Assembly: GCF_000400365.1 (NCBI RefSeq)
Contig: NZ_BAOG01000053.1
Coordinates: 248,001-312,000, forward strand
Direction of reading: 5' to 3'
Source: Vibrio jasicida CAIM 1864 = LMG 25398
Lineage (GTDB): Bacteria; Pseudomonadota; Gammaproteobacteria; Enterobacterales; Vibrionaceae
DNA length: 64,000 bases
Below are positions 58,645 to 64,000 of this stretch, one piece after another (the stretch's first letter is position 1; each line of letters starts with the position of its first letter). Both the position numbers and the translations under genes were made by a program. The notes below the pieces were generated by a model, which was given only the letters and a program-made list of their open reading frames with translations, had not been told where the DNA came from and made no database searches.

Positions 58645-59952
58645 ATGAAAACTATGCGCTATTTAGCTCTCTTATTGATAGGTTGGTTGTCTCTGCCAGT
58701 TTATGCATTAACTCAGGTGGATATCTATCGTGCCGAAGTGGCGATCGACAGTGAGCAAAAAGACGGCGAAGAACTCGCCCGTCAACAAGGTATGCAAGAT
58801 GTGATTGTGCGTGCAACAGGCAGCGAATCTTCCCTTAGCAACCCAGTAATTAAGAAAGCAGTGGGTTCAAGTTCTCGCTATATTTCTCAACTTGGTTACG
58901 GCCAACTTGATGGTCAAAGCAGTTTGAAGATGCTGTTCAATAGTGGCCAAATCCGTTCATTGTTGACGCAAGCACAGTTGCCAACGTGGTCAGCAAGTCG
59001 TGCCAACATTCTTGTTTGGTTAGTGGAAGAACAAGGTTACGACCGTACTATCACTTGGGAGCATTCTGATTCTTCAAGTGTTGCAGCGTTGCGTGATGCG
59101 GCACAGTCACGAGGTTTACCTATCACGATGCCTGTGGGTGACTTTGATGATGTTACCGGTGTGAACGTGTCTGATCTGTGGGGCGGCTTTGTTGACCCAA
59201 TCAGCCAAGCAAGCCAACGTTACCCTGTGGATGCCGTTTTGGTTGTACGCGTACAAGGTGACAAGATCCGTTGGACTTTGTATGACCAAGCGCCAACACA
59301 ATTGTCTGAGTCTAAGCAATCGCCACGTAGTGGCTCTGCCTCTGGTGCGAATGCGATTCCGGCGATGATTGGTGGTATCGCTGATTATTATGCGAAGAAA
59401 AGCGCGGTTGTTGTCTCGAGCAAATCTTCAGAAGAGATCGATGTAAAAGTGGTTGATGTTGAATCAGCAATGGATTTCTTCAACCTAGAGGATTCCCTAA
59501 CTAAGCTAAACTCAGTGGCGAGCACCGAGATCAAGCGTGTACAAGGCAATGCTGTGACATTGACTATTCACCTCCTTGCTTCTCAACAAGCGTTTGAACA
59601 AGAAGCTTCCTCTATTCGTCCATTGGAAGTCACCGAAGATCCAATGGCGGGTTTAGAACCGGCGGCGGTACAACTTCCAGAAGCGCCTGCGCAACCAGCG
59701 CAACTTCCTGCTGATACAGAGCAAGGCCAAGCTACAGAGAGTGGTGCTGTGGTTCAAGAGTTGACGGCAGAGCAGAGCGCAGTAGAAGCGAAACAGCCTG
59801 TTGTTGCTCAGCCAGCTCCAGAGCAATATGACCTTATTTACAAGTGGAAAGCTCCGGTTCGTGCACAAGTTGAGCCAGAGCTGGATGCGGATTCTGAAAT
59901 TGCGCCTGTGCTAGAAAAAGATACGGTAGAAAATCCAGAAGATGTTGGTTAA
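58645..59952 (+). CDS. DUF2066 family periplasmic protein
   Basis: A 435-residue exported protein. A signal peptide (MRYLALLLIGWLSLPVYA) is followed by the DUF2066 pattern VDIYRAEVAIDSEQKDGEEL, then ARQQGMQDVIVRATGS and PTWSASRANILVWLVEE. The last 90 residues are rich in Ala, Pro, Glu and Gln and look disordered. Function is unknown. The start is uncertain: ATG 58645 or ATG 58654, both just after AGAGGA; an upstream reading to 58612 is less likely. Relatives usually precede hda, which is not next to it here. Confidence 0.82.
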   Translation: MKTMRYLALLLIGWLSLPVYALTQVDIYRAEVAIDSEQKDGEELARQQGMQDVIVRATGSESSLSNPVIKKAVGSSSRYISQLGYGQLDGQSSLKMLFNSGQIRSLLTQAQLPTWSASRANILVWLVEEQGYDRTITWEHSDSSSVAALRDAAQSRGLPITMPVGDFDDVTGVNVSDLWGGFVDPISQASQRYPVDAVLVVRVQGDKIRWTLYDQAPTQLSESKQSPRSGSASGANAIPAMIGGIADYYAKKSAVVVSSKSSEEIDVKVVDVESAMDFFNLEDSLTKLNSVASTEIKRVQGNAVTLTIHLLASQQAFEQEASSIRPLEVTEDPMAGLEPAAVQLPEAPAQPAQLPADTEQGQATESGAVVQELTAEQSAVEAKQPVVAQPAPEQYDLIYKWKAPVRAQVEPELDADSEIAPVLEKDTVENPEDVG

Positions 59953-59985
59953 TCGACGGTCTTGATTGGGGTTTCAAACAAATAA

Positions 59986-60015
59986 AAAGAGTCGCCTAGT
60001 GCGACTCTTTTTTTG
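59986..60015 (+). terminator. Terminator after the DUF2066 gene
   Basis: AAAGAGTCGC (59986-59995) pairs with GCGACTCTTT (60001-60010) around CTAGT, then TTTT. It can act in both directions. Confidence 0.9.
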
Positions 60016-60034
60016 ATTTTGAAACTTCACGAGA

Positions 60035-60475
60035 CTACTTGTTGAATTTGGCTTTCTCTTCCTTTTCAACTTGAGAAAGGCGTTTCAATTTCAACCCTAG
60101 CTCTTTACCTCTCGCTCGTGCAAACAAGATGTTACCCAAGAAGCCCAGTGAGGTGAGTAGTAACTCGACAACGGCAAGCCAGCGTTCACCATCATCGACG
60201 TATAAAATGGTCAAACCGTGTAAGAAGTACAGCATCAGCACAAAGTTTGCCCACGCGTGGGTGTATGGCTTACCCGCTAAAATTCCCGGTAATGGGAGCA
60301 GTAACGGAACACACCAAGCAATGGCTAATGTGGTACTGCTCAGGTGTGGGTGAGGCGATAAGGCCAGTTGCCAAATGGCGACCCAAGCCAGTAGCGCTAA
60401 ATTGCCAAACAGCGCCATATAACGATAGGTTTGAGTTTGCTTGCTGAGAGGTGGTTGGTCGATAGAGTCAGTCAT
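60035..60475 (-). CDS. DUF2069 family membrane protein
   Basis: A 146-residue protein with four hydrophobic segments, including MALFGNLALLAWVAIWQLAL, WCVPLLLPLPGILAGKPYTH and VVELLLTSLGFLGNILFAR, and a basic tail (GKELGLKLKRLSQVEKEEKA). This is the DUF2069 pattern; function is unknown. The start at 60475 (MTDSIDQ) is the first ATG after the upstream gene's stop, 20 bases away, so it is co-transcribed with the WrbA-type gene. Confidence 0.82.
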   Translation of the reverse strand: MTDSIDQPPLSKQTQTYRYMALFGNLALLAWVAIWQLALSPHPHLSSTTLAIAWCVPLLLPLPGILAGKPYTHAWANFVLMLYFLHGLTILYVDDGERWLAVVELLLTSLGFLGNILFARARGKELGLKLKRLSQVEKEEKAKFNK

Positions 60476-60495
60476 CGATTTACTTATCCTTGAGC

Positions 60496-61068
60496 TTACT
60501 GACTGCCTTTCAGCTTTTGTGCTGTCGCTGCCAGTCGTTTTCCTAATTGCTGTGCGAGACGAATCTCTTCTGCCGTAAGACTTGGTTCTTGTCCTACACT
60601 GCTTGCGCCATATGGTGTGCCACCTGATTGGGTGGTGTGCAGTTCTGGCTCTGAATAGGGGATTCCCAACACCATCATGCCGTGATGCAGCAGTGGTGTC
60701 ATCATGCTCTGTAACGTGGTTTCTTGGCCACCATGCATAGAAGATGATGAGGTAAACACACAAGCAGGTTTATCGATAAGGTCACCGTTTACCCACAAAG
60801 GTGTGGTTTGATCCCAAAAGTGTTTGAGTGGTGCGGCCATGTTGCCAAACCAAACTGGGCTGCCAAACGCAAGACCGTCGCACTTTTTCAACTCTTCTAG
60901 AGTAACAATTGGATCAGAAGGAGGCTGTGAGTGAGGTGACAATTCTTCAACTGTACGCAAAATCGCTTCACAATGAGGAGTCGACTCGACTCCTCTTGCT
61001 ATCTGTCTTGCCAGCTGTTTTGTAGAGCCATGACGGCTGAAATACAAAATAAGAACCTGGCAATCCAT
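60496..61068 (-). CDS. NAD(P)H:quinone oxidoreductase, WrbA-like flavoprotein
   Basis: A 190-residue flavodoxin-fold protein. The FMN phosphate loop is VLILYFSRHGSTKQLARQ at the N-terminus; CDGLAFGSPVWFGNMAAPLK and FTSSSSMHGGQETTL bind the flavin ring. Family members reduce quinones by two electrons. The stop of the upstream arsC-like gene is directly before its start, so these are one unit. The same gene pair neighbours bepA in other gammaproteobacteria. Confidence 0.88.
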   Translation of the reverse strand: MDCQVLILYFSRHGSTKQLARQIARGVESTPHCEAILRTVEELSPHSQPPSDPIVTLEELKKCDGLAFGSPVWFGNMAAPLKHFWDQTTPLWVNGDLIDKPACVFTSSSSMHGGQETTLQSMMTPLLHHGMMVLGIPYSEPELHTTQSGGTPYGASSVGQEPSLTAEEIRLAQQLGKRLAATAQKLKGSQ

Positions 61069-61419
61069 TTATAGAATGTCCAATACTTGCTCTGGCGGGC
61101 GACCAATTTTTGCTTTGCCGTTTGCAACAACAACAGGGCGCTCAAAAAGCTTTGGATTTTTTTCCATTGCTTCGAACAGTTGCTCGTCTGTCACTGACGC
61201 TTCACCGAGAGCAAGCTCTTTGTAGATGTCTTCTTTTGTACGCATCATTTCGCGAACTGAAGAGAACCCAAGTTGAGTGTAAAGTGCTTTGAGTTGCTCC
61301 ACGTTAAGCGGTGTATCTAGGTACTTAACCACTTCGGGTGTCACACCATTTTGCTCTAGCAGTTCCAGTGTTTGACGGCTCTTTGAGCAACGAGGATTGT
61401 GATAAATCACGACTGACAT
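61069..61419 (-). CDS. Arsenate reductase-like protein (ArsC/YfgD family)
   Basis: A 116-residue glutaredoxin-linked ArsC-family protein. Cys11 in YHNPRCSKSRQTLELLEQNG is the expected catalytic thiol, and ERPVVVANGKAKIGRPPEQV is the second family block. There is no ars operon nearby, and E. coli YfgD sits at the same place next to bepA, so a general thiol role is as likely as arsenate resistance. The ATG at 61419 has GGAG six bases upstream; an earlier ATG at 61431 precedes that signal. Confidence 0.9.
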   Translation of the reverse strand: MSVVIYHNPRCSKSRQTLELLEQNGVTPEVVKYLDTPLNVEQLKALYTQLGFSSVREMMRTKEDIYKELALGEASVTDEQLFEAMEKNPKLFERPVVVANGKAKIGRPPEQVLDIL

Positions 61420-61435
61420 GGTTTTCTCCATTTCG

Positions 61436-62890
61436 TTATTGTAATGCCATGAATCGATCTCTTTGGATCATTAACTGGTCGATACGAGCGTCGTATCGTG
61501 CTTGTTTCAAGCTTCCCAGATCTGCAATTTTACTTGCTTCAGAATAATATTGAATAGCTTTATTCCATCCTGCTCGCAGCGCTAAAATTTCCGCGCGAGC
61601 GGCAAGTTCTTCGTCATTGCGGCCCAGTGCGTGGTTACCTTTTGATAGAAGGTGCCAACCATTAGTGTCTTCTGGGTTATCGTGCGTGTAACGTTGAAGA
61701 ATACGTACGGCTTCTTCATTCTTATTTGCTTCCAACAAAGCGTTGGCATAGTTGATGGTCAGCACTTTGTTTTGTGGATTGCGCTTTAAGGCACGACTTA
61801 GCATATCTACGGCTTTTTGCGGCTGTTTCTGCTCGATGTACAGATCTGTCATGGCATCAAGATAAAATGGATTCGCTGGGTCTTGTTGAAGCAGTTTTTT
61901 CAACAACGGTTCAGCCTTATCGAGACGCTTATTATCTAAATGCACCAGCGCGCGACCGTAATCAAAAGACGGGACAATTTCTGGTGACGCTTTTTTCTGT
62001 GTTCGTTCAAACCACCCCATCGCTGCTTGTCCATCAATGCCTGCATAGCGGGCTACAATGCGAGCGCGTGTCAGGTGGTAATCGATAGATGGTTGAATTC
62101 GCAATGGTGGATACGCTCTAGCACGTGCTCGGCTGTCGGTAATACGGTCTTCTGGTAATGGGTGAGTCAAAAGCATTGGGGGGGGCTTACTTGCGTAACG
62201 GTATTCGTCCGCAAGACGACCAAAAAAGCGAGGCATTGCTTGAGCTTCAAACCCAGCTTTTGCCAAGGTCGCAATACCAAAACGGTCGGCTTCTTTCTCG
62301 TTTGAGCGAGTGTAGTTGATTTGGCTCTGCATATTACCAGCTGTTGCCGCCGTCACTGCTGCCATCCCCGCTTCTGGAGAGGCAATAGCAAGCAACAGCG
62401 CACCAGCTAGTGCCGCCATCGTAGCTGGCGAGCGACGAGCTTGTTCTTCCATGCTTCGCGCAAGGTGACGCTGTGTAACGTGGGCAATTTCGTGCGCCAC
62501 AACAGAGGCAAGCTCACTTTCAGTACGAGCGTGCAAAAATAGACCCGAGTGCAGGGCAACGTAACCACCAAAGAAGGCGAATGCGTTGATGTTGCGGTCA
62601 CGGATCATAAAGAAGTGGAACGGAGTTTTTACGTCATTCGCATTGGCGACCAAGCGGTGTCCAAGTGTGTCAATGTATTCATTGATGACGGGATCGCTAA
62701 CAATAGGGCTGCTGGCTCTGAGCATACGCATGTAGGCGTCACCGTAAATCAACTCCTGATCTATCGTCAGAGTGCCTCCAGCTGCCGTACCAATATCAGG
62801 GAGATCAAGGCTATTGGCGTAAATAGGTGTTGGTGTACTCAATGCAGCAGCAAGGCATAAACAAACTAGCGAGCGAGTGCGTTTTAACAT
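61436..62890 (-). CDS. bepA: Periplasmic metalloprotease/chaperone BepA
   Basis: A 484-residue M48 protease that helps LptD maturation and degrades stalled outer-membrane proteins. A signal peptide ends near IYANS (residue 26). The zinc motif HEIAH is at residues 133-137, with the third ligand in NEKEADRFGI. TPR repeats occupy about 300-480 (PANPFYLDAMTDLYIEQKQP, KNPQNKVLTINYANALLEAN). It works on the same outer-membrane assembly pathway as BamA and Skp in this window. Next to yfgD-like arsC, as in E. coli. Confidence 0.95.
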   Translation of the reverse strand: MLKRTRSLVCLCLAAALSTPTPIYANSLDLPDIGTAAGGTLTIDQELIYGDAYMRMLRASSPIVSDPVINEYIDTLGHRLVANANDVKTPFHFFMIRDRNINAFAFFGGYVALHSGLFLHARTESELASVVAHEIAHVTQRHLARSMEEQARRSPATMAALAGALLLAIASPEAGMAAVTAATAGNMQSQINYTRSNEKEADRFGIATLAKAGFEAQAMPRFFGRLADEYRYASKPPPMLLTHPLPEDRITDSRARARAYPPLRIQPSIDYHLTRARIVARYAGIDGQAAMGWFERTQKKASPEIVPSFDYGRALVHLDNKRLDKAEPLLKKLLQQDPANPFYLDAMTDLYIEQKQPQKAVDMLSRALKRNPQNKVLTINYANALLEANKNEEAVRILQRYTHDNPEDTNGWHLLSKGNHALGRNDEELAARAEILALRAGWNKAIQYYSEASKIADLGSLKQARYDARIDQLMIQRDRFMALQ

Positions 62891-63150
62891 ACGGTTTAAA
62901 GATTCTCCAAAATACCGAGTCTGTGCTTGAGAGATGAATTCCTTTCAACGTCAGCACAGGCTTTATGGTCATCCGTGTCGGATGAATATGCTAGCTATAA
63001 GACCGAAAATAAACGAATTGGTTTCGTCAATTGTCATACACATAACTTCAAATTGTTAATTTAGAAGTCTTTGTCGTCTACGTTTAAATCACTAGCACCA
63101 GCTCAAAAAGCCGTTACAATACAACCCTATCATAGTTGCAGAGCAATACA

Positions 63151-63396
63151 ATGGAATCCATGTTACTTGATTTGCGTGATCAACGCTGCCCTATGGCACT
63201 GTTACTTGCTAAGCGTCACGCAGCTGAAGTGTTTCAAGGAGAAACATCGCAGTTTCAACAGCTTGTTATTCAAGTTGTAGACAAGAGCTCTAAACAAGAC
63301 ATTGTGAAGTATTTGCAAAATCAAGGCTATACAGTGGATTGCGAATCCACGTCAGAACACTTCATTTTGACAGTCTTCAATAAGGAATCATCATAA
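63151..63396 (+). CDS. TusA-family sulfurtransferase-like protein with altered CPxP motif
   Basis: An 81-residue protein of the TusA/SirA/YedF fold. DLRDQRCPMALLLAKRHAAE aligns with the CPxP helix, with the active Cys13 kept but the second Pro replaced by Ala. TusA passes sulfur for tRNA thiolation; this paralogue's role is unknown. It is followed one base later by perM, so co-expression is likely. The ATG at 63151 was chosen; 63160 and 63136 are also possible. Confidence 0.8.
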   Translation: MESMLLDLRDQRCPMALLLAKRHAAEVFQGETSQFQQLVIQVVDKSSKQDIVKYLQNQGYTVDCESTSEHFILTVFNKESS

Positions 63397-63397
63397 G

Positions 63398-64000
63398 ATG
63401 CTTGAGATGGTAAGTCGTTGGTATAAGCGACGCTTTTCAGACCCACACGCCGTGAGCCTTGTAGCGATCTTGCTGTTCGGCTTTATCACCATTTATTTCT
63501 TCGGGCATTTGATTGCACCGTTGTTAGTTGCCATCGTTCTCGCATATTTACTCGAGTGGCCAGTGACGCAAATGTGTCGCTTGGGGATTCCACGTACTTT
63601 TTCTGTCATTACGGTGATTTTGATTTTCATTGGCTTGATGCTGATTGCGGTGTTTGGTTTAGTGCCAACCATCTGGACTCAGGTCGGCAACCTAATCAAC
63701 GACATTCCGAACATGTATGCTGGTCTGCAAAAGTTCATTGCTACTTTACCACAGCGTTATCCAGAACTGGCGAACTTACAAATCGTGGAAACCTTGGTAA
63801 CCAATGCGAAAAACCAAGCAATAGGCTTAGGTGAAAGTGTGGTGAAAGGTTCGTTGGCGTCACTCGTCAGTTTGGCTACGTTAGCGGTTTATCTGATTCT
63901 TGTTCCTCTGTTGGTGTTCTTTCTACTGAAAGACAAAGAAGAAATGCTACGCATGGCAAGCGGTATTCTGCCTAAAAACCGTAAGTTGGCGAACAAAGTT
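63398..64000 (+). CDS. perM: PerM/AI-2E family transporter (C-terminus missing)
   Basis: The first 201 residues of a polytopic membrane protein cut by the right edge. Hydrophobic segments SLVAILLFGFITIYFFGHLI, LLVAIVLAYLLEW, ITVILIFIGLMLIAVFGLV, and LVSLATLAVYLILVPLLVFF followed by LLKDKEEM match PF01594 (AI-2E transporter family). E. coli PerM is at the same place beside bepA. Substrate is not known; membership does not show autoinducer export. Confidence 0.88.
   Translation, partial: MLEMVSRWYKRRFSDPHAVSLVAILLFGFITIYFFGHLIAPLLVAIVLAYLLEWPVTQMCRLGIPRTFSVITVILIFIGLMLIAVFGLVPTIWTQVGNLINDIPNMYAGLQKFIATLPQRYPELANLQIVETLVTNAKNQAIGLGESVVKGSLASLVSLATLAVYLILVPLLVFFLLKDKEEMLRMASGILPKNRKLANKV

Noticed and set aside
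1..64000. CRISPR arrays, IS elements, tRNA or rRNA genes, toxin-antitoxin or defence systems
   Set aside because: Reading both strands gave no regularly spaced repeats, transposase, cloverleaf tRNA sequence or recognisable defence protein.

Overview
This window is an ordinary chromosomal segment of a Vibrio, most likely of the Harveyi clade (V. parahaemolyticus, V. alginolyticus or V. campbellii type). That is inferred from Vibrio-type proteins (TIGR03503, DUF3549, DUF2066, DUF2069 families), AT-leaning gammaproteobacterial sequence and recognisable protein sequences; no 16S gene is present to prove it. Coding density is high, no rRNA or tRNA gene, insertion sequence, prophage or CRISPR array was seen, and no internal frameshift was found. 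Two genes are cut by the window edges: a secreted chitin-active protein at the left and a PerM-type permease at the right.

Layout. 1-9.2 kb: chitinase-like protein, neurotransmitter:sodium symporter, yaeP/DUF4250, a YebE-like protein, proS and trmO, a zinc-starvation ribosomal pair (L31B/L36B) behind a Zur box, and an AbgT-family transporter. 9.2-15.1 kb: an OmpV/MipA protein, yaiI with a small KfrA-like protein, a CsrB-family regulatory RNA with a VarA/UvrY-type palindrome upstream, a GNAT acetyltransferase, DUF3301/DUF3549, yqcC-truC and yaeH. 15.2-40.2 kb: the classic glnD-map / rpsB-tsf-pyrH-frr-uppS-cdsA-dxr-rseP-bamA-skp-lpxD-fabZ-lpxA-lpxB-rnhB-dnaE-accA-tilS block, joining translation, isoprenoid/undecaprenyl, lipid A, outer-membrane assembly and fatty-acid synthesis genes.

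40.2-54.3 kb: cytochrome c, glnB, yafD, a Yip1 protein, mltD, gloB, yafS, rnhA/dnaQ, a TIGR03503 protein, a DUF1353 protein, a small charged protein, fadE, gmhA and yafJ; this keeps much of the E. coli yafD-dnaQ and fadE-gmhA-yafJ order. 54.4-64 kb: purN, purM, upp, uraA, DUF2066, DUF2069, a WrbA-type flavoprotein, arsC-like yfgD, bepA, a TusA-like protein and perM, again close to the E. coli purN-perM neighbourhood, although uraA faces upp and hda is not at its usual place.

Functional links: GlnD and its substrate GlnB are both here; RseP, BamA, Skp, BepA and the lipid A genes all serve the envelope. Regulatory sites readable by eye include Zur (rpmE2), PurR (purM/upp, and a weaker one at glnB), FadR (fadE) and VarA (csrB). 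Several mRNA leaders look structured (rpsB, the ompV-like gene, the AbgT gene, the GNAT gene). I did not find a convincing undescribed multi-gene system; the best leads are RNA and leader structures.
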